This document shows positions 24,101 through 36,100 of a DNA stretch of 64,000 nucleotides, in pieces. Numbering within the stretch: position 1 is the stretch's first letter; every line of letters begins with the position of its first letter. Position numbers and translations under genes: made by a program. A model generated the notes under the pieces. It did no database searches, had not been told where the DNA came from, and worked only from the letters and a program-made list of their open reading frames with translations. The DNA comes from Amorphophallus konjac (Eukaryota > Streptophyta > Magnoliopsida > Alismatales > Araceae). The stretch covers positions 62,001 to 126,000 of the forward strand of contig JAHNEJ010000088.1 in NCBI GenBank assembly GCA_022559845.1, read 5' to 3'.

Positions 24101-27100
24101 CAAGTGTGCAGAGAAAGAGAACACAACCAAAAAATATTAAAAATGTGGACCCCATATGTTTTCTCCGGGAAGCAAGGCAAACAGACGAGGATCAATGATG
24201 CCTACGCAAGTAAAGGACCAAAATACATGCTAGGGAGGGCTCTTACAAAATGGTGGCACCACGCGAGATTGCCACGACAGGTGACAGCGATGGTCAGTGC
24301 AGTGGTGTTGGGGGCCATGATAGTGGTGATCACGGTGGTGCTGACATGGCATTCAAGTGGAGTAAGACTTCACACATGCCACACAAAATAGAGATCACGA
24401 TGCTCTAGGGCAAGGGAACATGCGGGGAGGGAGCAGAGCAAAGGCGTGTACAAAAAAGTTCTGTGGCAGACATTAACAGCTACTAGGGCATCATGGTTAT
24501 CAAGGCGTCCAAAGCGACCAAGGTGGTTGTAACACCCTCAAATATAGTTAAGCTGTACTCTATATCACCGAGACGCCTTTTGAAGTATCGGTTGAGTTCT
24601 CGAAAAGAACTCCAAAGTTAAGCGTGCTTAATTAATGGGGAGTAGTACTGGGATGGGTGACCTCCCGGGAAGTCCTCCATTCTGGAGCCGATCACTGTTA
24701 TAAAGGGACAAAATCGTGAGGTCGGTAGGTCAAAGCGGACAATACCTCGACGGTAGAGTACGGGACGTGACATAATGGTATCAGAGCCATACCCCAGCTG
24801 GAAGTGTGGGAACTAAGTGCCATGCAGGGCAAAATGCTACGTTATGGGAGCCACCTCTTGAACCCGCAATGGGACAAAGTGCTACATAGTGGGAGCCACC
24901 TCTTGAGCCTGTAGGGACCACCTCTAGAATCCTACATGACTGGGGATTTGATTGCATGCTATATGTGCCCAACGACGATGATGTCGTCTATATAAGAGGG
25001 GTAGATTGTAACACCCTCAAATATAGTTAAGTTATACTCTATATCACCGAGACGCCTTTTAAAGTATCGGCTGAGTTCTTGAAAAGAATTCCAAAGTTAA
25101 GCGTGCTTAATGGAGAGTAGTACTGGGATGGGTGACCTCCTGGGAAGTCCTCCATTCTGGAGCCGATCACTGTTATAAAGGGACAAAACTGTGAGGTCGG
25201 TAGGTCAAAGCGGACAATATCTCGACGGTATAGAGTACGGGGGGGCGTGACATATTCTCGCTGGGCACATATAGCACTCAATCAAACCCCCAGACAGGTA
25301 AGACTCTAGAGGTGATGTCACGCCCCGTACTCTATACCGTCGAGGTATTGTCCGCTTTGGCCTACCGGCCTCACGGTTTTGTCATTTTCTAATAGTGATC
25401 GACTCTAGAATGGGAGACTTCCAGGGCAGATCACCCATCCCAATATTACTCCCCATTAAACACGCTTAACTTCGGAGTTCTTTCAAGAACTGAGCCGATA
25501 CTTCAAAAGGCACCTCAATGATATAAAGTACAACTTAGCTATATTTGAGGGTGTTACAGTGGTGGCCCACTACCTTACTACTTAGGCGACAAGGCAAAGC
25601 GCCTAGACGAAGCCTAGTTTATATAACTAAATACATTGCAAGAGAACTACTACTATACATTTTCTACATATAAATTCTATCTTTAGTTAATAAAAAAATT
25701 GATATCCACAAATCTTAAACATATACTTATATTTTAAAAATAAATAAATAAATGGCAAAAAGTAACAAATTAATAAGGATAAAATTACTAAGAATTTGTG
25801 AATACTTGTCGATCGATATAAAAATTTTAAACTAAAATTTGGTATTCAAATACTTATTCTCTATATTAAAAGGAAGCATAAATATGACACATTTTTGGAT
25901 AAATTATAAACACATCAACATAATAATTTCTTAATTTTGCACTTGTGAATTATCAAAAAGAGACAAACTGGTACTAGTTTCAAAAAGTGCACCATGCAAA
26001 TATGAATCGATGTCCTTGAGAGGAGGGAAGAGGAATCGACAGGGAGAAGAATCCGAGAGAAATGGAAAAGGAAAATAAAAGTCTTATCTTCTCTTACCAA
26101 TCTTGACATCATTTGTCAGTTTTTCAAAATTATTCCTGAACTTTTGCCCAAATACTAAAACAAATCTCAAATTAAGGAGTGGATGTCCTGCCAAGATAGG
26201 TTAAGCGGACCCAAGGTGGCCTATGTGCACCACCATGGAAAATAAAAGTCTTATCTTCTCTTTCCAATCTTGACATCATTTGTCAGTTTTTCAAAATTAT
26301 TCCTAAACTTTTGCCCAAATACTAAAACAAATCTCAAATTAAGGAGTGGATGTCCTGCCAAGATAGGTTAAGCGGACCCAAGGTGGCCTATGTGCACCAA
26401 GACAGCCATGTGAGTGTCTTAATGGGCTGCTCGCCTAGGCACCTGGTCGTCTTGGACGCCTTGTCGCCTGGGAGTCGCCTAGACGATGCCTTGAAAACAA
26501 TGTAGGGCTTGATGTCTGAGCTTGAGAGATTGAGCACACAGGACTCGGAGTTTTGATTATGACTATAGACAGTCATGACAACAGCACAGACATGATGATG
26601 ATTCAGAGGGTAGCAAGTATACGTTCTCAACGTACCCATACCTTACAGGAGGCTATCATGTTTATGGAGCTTCACAGGCATATGACTATGGGTACGGTCA
26701 GCTTTCAGCTCAACGGCCACCGCCGATGGTGTATAGTCAGAGTTCCCAAGAATATGAGCAGTACCTACGGATGTACCACACGTCACATAGCTCTTCCATG
26801 TCATACATTGACTTCCTATAATTCATATGGACCACATACAACGTCCGATTGTTGGGAGTGGGTTTTTTTTAAGTGAGATGGGTGTTACCTGATGTTGAGC
26901 CCATATGATTAAAAATAGTTATTGGTTGGGATACTTGTACCTTAGTTTTCAATCATTATTTATTTAGTTCATCAACTTTGGAACTACTCAACTTTGCAAA
27001 TGTTGCCTGACTGACGTCGCCACCCCATGTGGACACATGAGTATAGTGTTGAAGGTGATCGTCACATGCATTGTATTGTCAGCATCGAGTCATCGGCATA

Positions 27101-30100
27101 CATATAGATTTGCTGAGCAACTCACGGGAGTGGGCCAACATTGTAATGGTTGTCCTTCAGTTCCACATGATGTCCGAGATCACTTTCGGAGTGGGTTATA
27201 GGATGACTCTCTCTATGGCCGGAGACGTGAGGTTGCATCCTCCATATCCAAGGATCCACCAGCACCGGTCCGGTCTTCATCCGATAGGGATTCACTAGTG
27301 GATGTAGTGAGACATTTTTTAGAGTGTTTCATATACCTACTACACATGATTCATCGTTCGTGCAGATGGTCAGAGCTCTATAGGGTCACCCACATGCACC
27401 TTCACCCATTAGTATAGAGTTAAGAGTTTACATATCATGAGCCATATGTACATATATCTTCATGTCAGTTTGAGGACTAAGGCTCAGCTGACTCAGATAT
27501 TTGACCTTGTATGTTATCATAACTAAATAATAAATACTAATGATGAATCTCTTCTCTTGAACTAGACATTTTTGTTCCTTTATATAATTTTTTATTTAGT
27601 GTATCCTATGTTATCAAAAGCATGCCTAGGCACTCGCCTAGGTGGTTTTTGAGGCGAGGTGGCCCCAAACCACCTCGCTTCCCCTATGCATTCCCAAGAG
27701 GGCTGGTCTCAGGAGATCTTGATTGACTTACCCTATGCATTTTCGTCTCAAATTTTGATTGTTGTTAATTTTATTGAAAATCTTGATTGTATGTATGAAT
27801 TTTTGTGATATTTAAATAAATATTTATATTTTTTGAATTGCATATGTATTTTTTAATAAAATACCACAAACACCTCAAACGCCTAGGCATGAGGCGACCC
27901 CTTGGTCACCTCAATCGCCTCACGCCTCTGACTACATAGAGTGTACCTAACCTAAACATGTCCTCCATGTCTTAAATCCACTATTCTTAGAAGTTTAAAC
28001 TTAATACTTAACAAAAAATAAGTTTTCATTAAGGATAACTTGTTTTCTTGCCCAAAAAAAAATGCTTTCTTGCTTTCTCACGGTATTTCGCACATGGTTA
28101 TCATTCTCATTTTCAACATTTAGAAACCTTTATGTTGTATGTTGTGTAATAGATGCCTCCTAGAGTAGGGGTCAATGACATTGGATGGCAACATATAGTC
28201 ATATTGGAGGGTAACCGACATTGGTGGCATTGCAACTATTGTCGCGAAGAATAGAGAGAGAGGTGTCTCCTGCTTGAAAAAAGCATTTGACAGGAGGGTC
28301 AGATGTTGGATACTTAGATAACATTGGTTGTCCACAAGTGCCCATAAATGTGAAAAATGCAATGGCCAAACACCTGCTAGAAAAGAAGGCTGAGGCTAGC
28401 AGATGTTTGACCTTGTTATCATTAAGTCATTAATTGAATACCAATGATGATGATGTATCTCTTCTCTGGAGCAACGGCGAAGGTTTGTTTCTTTATAAAA
28501 AAATTTTATTTACGGTGGCTATGTATGGCCTCCATAAGTTAAATTCACATTTCTTAAAAGTTTAAAATCAATCATTAAAAAAATAAGTTTCATTAAAAAA
28601 GAATTGTTCTCGATCCAGATGCGGCACGGTGGCATACCATACTGTGTTGGATCGTACCAGGCCAAGACCGGCAAGATGCGGTACATCGGTCCGGCAAACC
28701 TTGTTATTGAGTACATGAAAGTCCCAAATGATTCCTATGGATGGACAAAGGCTGTGAAATCAGTGAACTATACTTCCATAATTCCAACAAATAGATTGTT
28801 TCTCTCATATCTGAAAGGTTCATCCAACCTGATCCCGGAGCTGACTTGGATGACTAACATGTGTGGTTCAAGCCAGGGTTTGCCAACTCATTCTGGCATG
28901 CACCGTATCTAGGACAGATTGAGATGGCCGAATCAGCCCTAGTCGGCTTCGAGTTGAAACAAGTCAGACCAACTCGTACCGGATCTGGGTCGGACCGAGT
29001 CAATCTGGTCTGCGGAGCCAGCCAACCTTGGTTGAAGCACAGGTTAAAAGTGTAATCAAGAATTAAAATGGAAATTCTTTAAGACAATTATCAGATAACA
29101 TGTTTTGTGTGACAGAGTACTTGGCAATTAGGAAGACACATGAAAACAAATGGATCTTAACCGAGATGTGAATGTTTTCCTTCTATTGATGTTCACTTTT
29201 CTTTCTTTTTTGCCATCTCTTTGCATTTCTCTTTTTGCTTTTACTTTCTTCCGGGGAACCTTGTACATTTTTCTTAAACTTTCATTTTTGTAACATGATA
29301 GATATAACACTTTTCAAAAAAAAACTTTTCAAAAAAAACATGGTAGATATATAACTATAGCAACTTGCATCACCTAAATATTTGGCACGTGGGAAAAGTG
29401 GTCCCTGAACCCATGCACCAATGCTTGTTAGGAAAGTTGGTATCAGGTTGGCAACAGAGGTAATGGTATGTCTAGTTCTATTCCCAACCCCACCCCCCAG
29501 AAAAAGCTATGCCTAGTTCTAATAAGAATTCCAGGTCCTAAGATGACTGAAATTGATGAAGGATTCTTGATGATGATAACCATGATTCTATGATGATACC
29601 ATAGACATATACAGGAACGAAGAGACAGTCAAAATACAACATTTTCTGTTTCCATCACTATAATACTGCTGCATGCTGGATTTATGATAGGGGCATCAAC
29701 AATTGGCTTCAAATGATGCATGTGGAGAAGCGAAATATAAGAGAATCGGGTTCAGTCATTTGTCATCTTATGTTATAGTTATATCCACATTCTGCTTAGT
29801 ACAGTGGATTCAACAATGCCGACTCTTGTTTTCCAAGCATCAAATATAGCCATGTGATTCAAGACTTAAAATGACTTTGAAATGAAAGATAAAATCCCTT
29901 GCCTGAGCTTCCACCAGTTAAAACAACCGCATTTTGGTTTTCATTGTTCTGTTTGTCTTCACCGGCACCCTTGGTTGCCCAGTTGCATCTAATTTGTCTA
30001 TTTCCAAGCCACTTACCTATGGATCATGCAACATCGTTAGTCTAAAAATTATGGGCTCAAGCAGCATGGTTGTATAGATTACAAATCAATAACAGATTTG

Positions 30101-33100
30101 CCAAAAAAATTAGATATGTGGACATCAGAGCAGATGGGGAAAAATGAGGGAAGAAAAAAACAAAAAAATGCATCAACTGGATAGATTATGGAGGGCATAG
30201 ATGTCAACCCACACGATGGAGCTCACTCACCCCCTCAAACATGTCAATGTGCATGCACACCCCATGATCTGAGCTAAAGGAAGTGAGAAAAACATTCCAA
30301 AAAGCTTTTTCTTTTTGAAAAAGCCCAAATAGATATTGTGCATGCTTGTTTAAACCACCTATTAAATCAAGAATTTGCATATACATTCTTCATCATCGTC
30401 CAAAATTTCCAAATATCTGATATACATTAATTTCTATGATGCCACTCTTTTAATCTAGTCAACAGTCGCAATTTTAAAATGGGCGTTTTGCACTATCACT
30501 CCAGCCATGTCTGCTTTTCTATTATGATGAATTTATTAACTTTGTGTATACAAAAGCTTAAAGTAGCATTCGTGCAAATAACCAAACAACTAAATGAACA
30601 TAAAAAATCCATGGTTCCTTACCAGTCATGTCATTTATTGCACTCTGGGCATCCTGCGAAATAAATTGTCAAAAAAAGGCTATGATCAGCACCAATTAAA
30701 GAAAGAGTTTCCTTAGAATAACTAAGGAGTAGGACACAAATGCTGATAAAAAGACATGTTTTTCAGATAGGAAGGTCAACAAACTGGCATGACAATGCAT
30801 TGGGGGCCTAACAGGGCAAGCCCTGTCCTGTAGCCATGTCAATCAGGTATAAATTGTGAATTGTGCATTATCATCACCAGTACCAGTCTAATGACCTAGA
30901 CCATCTATCATAACTCAGCTGGCTCACGCCCACTATCTACCTTCCAACAGTTGTCAATTTGACAACCACCAAGGGTGAATTAGTGTCCGGTTGGGGAACA
31001 AAGTCCAGGTTCACTTGCTCAAGCACCTAGGATCCCCATGCCCCCCTTCCCCCAGGAGATGGTACACAATCCTATGGAACTTAACAATCAAAAGAGTCAA
31101 AGCAAAACATAATAAATAAAGAAGAATGGAATGTACAAGAACCAAAAACCTCCACAGATCTTGAATTGAAATCTGACAGTCTTTTTCTAAGCCACCGATC
31201 AGAAAGGAATCATGAGTAAAAGTTACCTCCTGGTTCCGAAAGGAAACAAAGCCATATCCTCTAGAGCGCCCAGTTTTGTGATCCCACATGACTCGTGCGT
31301 CACTACATTATGTCAGAGAGGAAGATAGTCAGGAAACAACCATGAAGGATAACAAATAAATTATAAAATAAAAATGTATCCAGCTTCTGAGGCTATAGAT
31401 TATATAGCAAGTAAAATGCTTCAAACCAAATTGCATTAGGGATGCATCAATAACAGGCCAAAGTATGAAGAAACTCACGAACAGCTGGGGTACACTGAGA
31501 AACATGCATAAAGGGTTGCATCTGTCACTTCAGGACTTAAATCACCAACAAAAATATTGAAATGCCCTGACAATAGTGTAATAATGTTGAAGACATCTCA
31601 GAAAGAACTGAAACAATCTGGTAGAAGATGAATAAAAAATTCACATCGAGAGAAACAGCTTTTTATGCAAACCTGATGTATCCTCCCTTTGTCCACTGGC
31701 ATATGCCCAATTCACCTTAATCGCCTGACCATATCTGCAAGAAATGTGTAATGTTCACTGAATATGCAACATGATTCACCCACCATCTTTTTTATTAAAA
31801 AAATGTAGAAATATGAAGAAAGTAAGATTATCGTTGTCTGGAGACAATAAGCATGTATTTTAATATTAAACAATACATACAAAAAATATGTAAATAGAAT
31901 ATATGTAGAGAATATTTCAAAACTAGGCATCTGACATGAAGCATGAGATATCTTATGCCTTTTGGTTGGATCGGAAGCTGAAAGCATCCCTGCAAATTAC
32001 ATCTTCTGCTAGTGACCTAGTGTACAACAGAAAAACATCACGACAGACACTTCCTGTTATGCATTCTAACAAGAAATCTATCTAGGAAAAATGAATTCAC
32101 ATAAAACATTATAAAAAAAGACCACAGACTTTGCCATGCCAATCTCCTTCAAACCATAAACATTCTCAGTGATGTGGCATCTCATGTCAGGTGCCTAGAT
32201 TTGAAAATATCTTTCTTTCATACTTTAGCTCGTAATTACTCTTTATATTATTTAGTATTAATAAACGTCTGCAACACAATTATTATGGCCACAAAAGCTT
32301 AGAAATAGGAATCATTACAACTGGCGCCCATGCAAAGTCATGATTGCGAGTGCAGCTGATCTCCGGTCATGGTAGTCAATAAAACCAAAAGAAGACTGCA
32401 GAAAGAAAATGCAATCAGTCAAGTTTCTGGATATAACAGAAAACCCCATGTCATTTTAGTATACGCAAAAGAACTTAAAGATTATATCTCATTAAAGACC
32501 CCCATGTAGCATAGAAGGTTAATCGACAATAAAGAGGCTGAGTATATGGCATTTTTTACATAAACAATTTAGGGTTTTTTGCATAAATGCCATTGTTACA
32601 GGCAAAATTGGAGATACGCCATTCTTGGAAATGTATTAGCATATATATCATTGTTATTTTGAAAAACTTGCAAATGTGTCATGTTTGATGGCATATTTGC
32701 AAGTTTTCCAAAATAACAGGGATATACGTGTTTAACTAAATTTGCATATTTGAAAGGTTTTCAAAATAGCAGTGATATATATGCTAATACGTTCCCAGGA
32801 ATGGCATATCTGTAATTTCACCCGTAAGAATGGCACTTGTGCAAAAAACCCAACAATTTATATGACATTTTTTACATATAAAAGATTCTTAAGGGAATCT
32901 ATGCAGAAACCCTAAAGAGAGCTAGAGAATGAAAGTAGGAAAAGAAACTCATGCTAATGCCATCAACATGTCAAAACAAGAGGCCAAACAGTACTCAGGT
33001 AATTAAAACTTGAAATCAACAAACTCAAGCTTTTTCAAAAAAATAGATGTACATCACCATGTCAAGATGTAGAAGCAGGGATGGAGAATAGACCTCCACA

Positions 33101-36100
33101 TAGCTTTAAAACTGTACTCTTAAGTAGTCATAGGAATATACATTGCCCATCCAAATAACAAAGATACGAAAGCTTAGTGCAGAATGCATCATTCATGAGG
33201 TTTTCAAAGAATGTCCACATTTCCACACCCCCATGGCTGAAAATTATTCCCTTCCCCTTAACCACCTCATATCTACAAAGTGCACCGCCCAATCGTGCAC
33301 CCACCAATTTATCTCAGGGGATTTAGACAAATTCTGATACCTCCAAACATATAATGTACTACATATGCACCATTTCTCCAGAAAACCTTTTTAAAAACTT
33401 CTATGTGATACTATGGGGTCAGGGTTGGCCTCCTCGTACGGTACCGAGTCGGCCATGGAGATCCTGGGTTGGTCCAGGTCGGCCGAGTCAGCACAAGCCG
33501 GCCCAATTCTTCAAAGGAGAAGCTGGGTGACACGGTCCAATTTGGTCCGACTTGGGCAGACTTGTACCGTACCCCGCCGAGCCTGGGTCGGTCTGATCTG
33601 CCAAGTCAGCCAAAACCTCATATGGGGTATCTAGTGCTATAATTTGCTCATGTCTTTCCTCCGTTATAAAACTTTAGGAAATATTATTTACAGGCTTGAG
33701 TCAGCTTCCACAGTTTTGATATGGATCCAATCTCGATAAAAATATTGGGGGGTCTTTTGCAAACAACCCCAAAAGTATAGTGTATTTGTGAAAACCCCCT
33801 ACACAATGAATATAGCTAGAAACCCCCTATGTGACCAGGATATAGTCATACAGACATGTAACCTCCAGTGGGTTCACCAAACCAGGGTTTATTGACATGT
33901 AGAGTGAACATACATGGGGTTATTTACAAATACCCATTGTCTAGGGATTTTTTAGAAATATGTGATCTTTTCTGGAGGTTATATGCAAAAATCCCCAAAA
34001 GATTATACTAGGCATGGCCGCATGGGTAAAAGGGAATGGTTGGAGACTTGTTACCTCAATTTAGTTCGGATTCTAATGAGCTTATATGGCCTCAACTTCG
34101 TTTCCTAGAAGACAAGAATTCAGCAAGTTCAGATTTGACTCTTTAAGATAAAAACGATCATAGTTCAGTTTAGGTTAAAAATTTTCCATTAACATCTTTA
34201 CCTTGTGGGCAAAGTGTTATTTCATGAATACAAATTCCATGTATAGATTTCAGTGGTTGGATAGGCTCATGAGGTGCTACATCTATACAAAGAGATCTAA
34301 GTCGCATAGTGCATGGGCGAGGACATGCACCAAGTGAGCAGATGGAATAAGACATAATAACAAAAGAATGTCATAGTAATACGTTGCAAACAATTCCAAA
34401 GTCACTACATGAGAAAAATGCAACTATGGTTAAGGATCAACTACAGAGATAACATTGGGATTTGGGACGTACTCAAACATTGCTGATCCAACAGTCAAGA
34501 ACCAAAACAAACATACCAGTTCACCTGAGTATGGATCCCTCACACACATTCACGTCTTATGTCTCATTCAGTATGATGGACTCCAATAAAGACTGTTCTG
34601 CTAACATCAACTGAAATATGTTTGAGGTGTCTACCTAGCCAGTTTAGCATAGCATTTCACATGTGAAGCCAGTCTCAATACAGAAACAGGCTTTCAGCAA
34701 AATCAAATACCCCCTTTGTTCTCATCTGAAATAGACTCTTCAGCAAGTGCTCTCACCTGCCTTTATGATATGGCCTATTACTCTATGTAAGACCACTTCT
34801 CAGATCATAAAAATGGTTCTACTCCAACAGTCATAATACATGCTTGCCTGAATGTTACATCTCTGATTCATGGTTTCTTCTGGCATTTTGCCCCATCAGG
34901 GAGGACCAATCTACTGTATGGTTATTCACCACTGGTGCAGGATGGAAAATCAACAATACCACAACTTATGGCATAAAACCAATTGATATGCTGACTATAA
35001 AACTTGCAGACTGTAATCCACAATCTACATCCCCTCAACTTTTCTAGACTCACTGTACTTCAAAATCCATGACCCCTCAACTTTTCTACACTGTTTCTCC
35101 AGGAACTTTGTGTGTTTAGTTTTATATGACCAGTGCCATGCCCAAATGTCAATTCTGTGTTATAGCTGCCCAACTACAAATAATGACAGAAGCTATCCAG
35201 CCCTCTCTTGAAAGTGATAGAGTAGCTTACTAGTGGAGCCAAGGATGTGATTTCAGTCTACTCATGCTCGTTGACTAGTATCTCATGGGTGGCTCAGCAT
35301 ACCATATTTTTCCCCAATTCTTAAGTGCAATATAAAATCATTACCGTATGTGTGTAAGCATGTATACAAAAAATCTTACGAAAGCCAAAATTGTCAGATT
35401 TGCAACTTGTACACTGGATCCACTGTCAGTCCTATTCATGGAAGGCAGAATCGGACGGGATCGGATCGGATCGCCCGATCCGATCGGATTTCGGGCGAAA
35501 CGACCCGATCCCATCTGAACCGATCCGACCCGGGATCGGTGGGATCGGCCGGATCGGCCGATCCCAGGCGACCCTAGGCCGATTCTACAGTTTGGGGGGG
35601 CTGTACTCCAAAAAAATTACTGTATCCAGTGTGCATTTTTCCTGTGGATTCCAGTATCATCAGCTATATGTTAATACTTACAACATTAGATGGGAAACCA
35701 ACATCAAAAGAGACAAATGTGCAGTTTTGAGAGCTGTAGGGACAATTTGATTAAAGTAAAAAGCAAGATTTTTTTATTCACATTATTTCTAAGTTTAAAC
35801 CATGAATTATGTTATGCATTAATATTGTTTTTTCAATTAGCATTCTTAATCATGTCTCCTCATAACCCTTTTTGTTTCTTTTTTACATTCTGCTATTTTT
35901 CAGTTAGGCTTTTTACATTCTGCTATTTTTCATAATCATGTCTCCTCACAACAATGCCCCTGTTATAAACATTCTGACCGCGCAGGTCAATCCACGTGCG
36001 AGGGCACACGATGGCGAGTTCGGGCTCCACACTCTAACACCTCTAACTTTGATGTTCAAGCAAAGAGCATGCATTAGATATCTTTCCACTGCTAAATTAT

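Larger units (their letters stand above)
24528..25558. mobile_element. Rearranged Cassandra TRIM with three LTRs, third one inverted
   Basis: LTR1 (24528-24772), internal region with primer-binding site (24773-25006), LTR2 (25007-25252), an inverted piece of internal region (25253-25315) and inverted LTR3 (25316-25558). The whole is flanked by one perfect 5-bp duplication, GTGGT (24523-24527 and 25559-25563). LTRs start TGTAACACCCTC, end GTGACA and carry a 5S-rRNA-like segment, the hallmark of Cassandra terminal-repeat retrotransposons in miniature. No coding capacity. It is inserted in the hAT-like element of UBP1 intron 9. Confidence 0.92.
24492..26502. mobile_element. hAT-like non-autonomous element, split by Cassandra
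   Basis: The left end CATGGTTATCAAGGCGTC and the inverted right end CATTGTTTTCAAGGCATC form an imperfect terminal repeat. They are flanked by 8-bp duplications TAGGGCAT (24484-24491) and TAGGGCTT (26503-26510), 7 of 8 matching, the hAT target size. Subterminal sequence carries GGCGAC/GCCTAGGCG words. Removing the nested Cassandra composite leaves about 0.97 kb, which includes a 167-bp tandem duplication. Confidence 0.75.
23330..27597. mobile_element. Large degenerate element in UBP1 intron 9 (superfamily unclear)
   Basis: The interval 23460-23765 has a diverged direct copy at 28090-28390, and sequence near 27495-27560 (TTTGACCTTGT...ATGAATCTCTTCTC) matches what follows that copy at 28405-28470, so the shorter copy is an internally deleted relative. 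The interior includes a Tyr/Ser/Pro-rich open stretch (26560-26820) resembling the low-complexity C-terminal tails of the hAT transposases elsewhere in this window. The element is interrupted by the younger insertion 24492-26502. Ends are approximate. Confidence 0.4.

Noticed and set aside
24608..24690. 5S rRNA gene
   Set aside because: Only a diverged 5S-like block inside a Cassandra LTR, repeated in all three LTRs.
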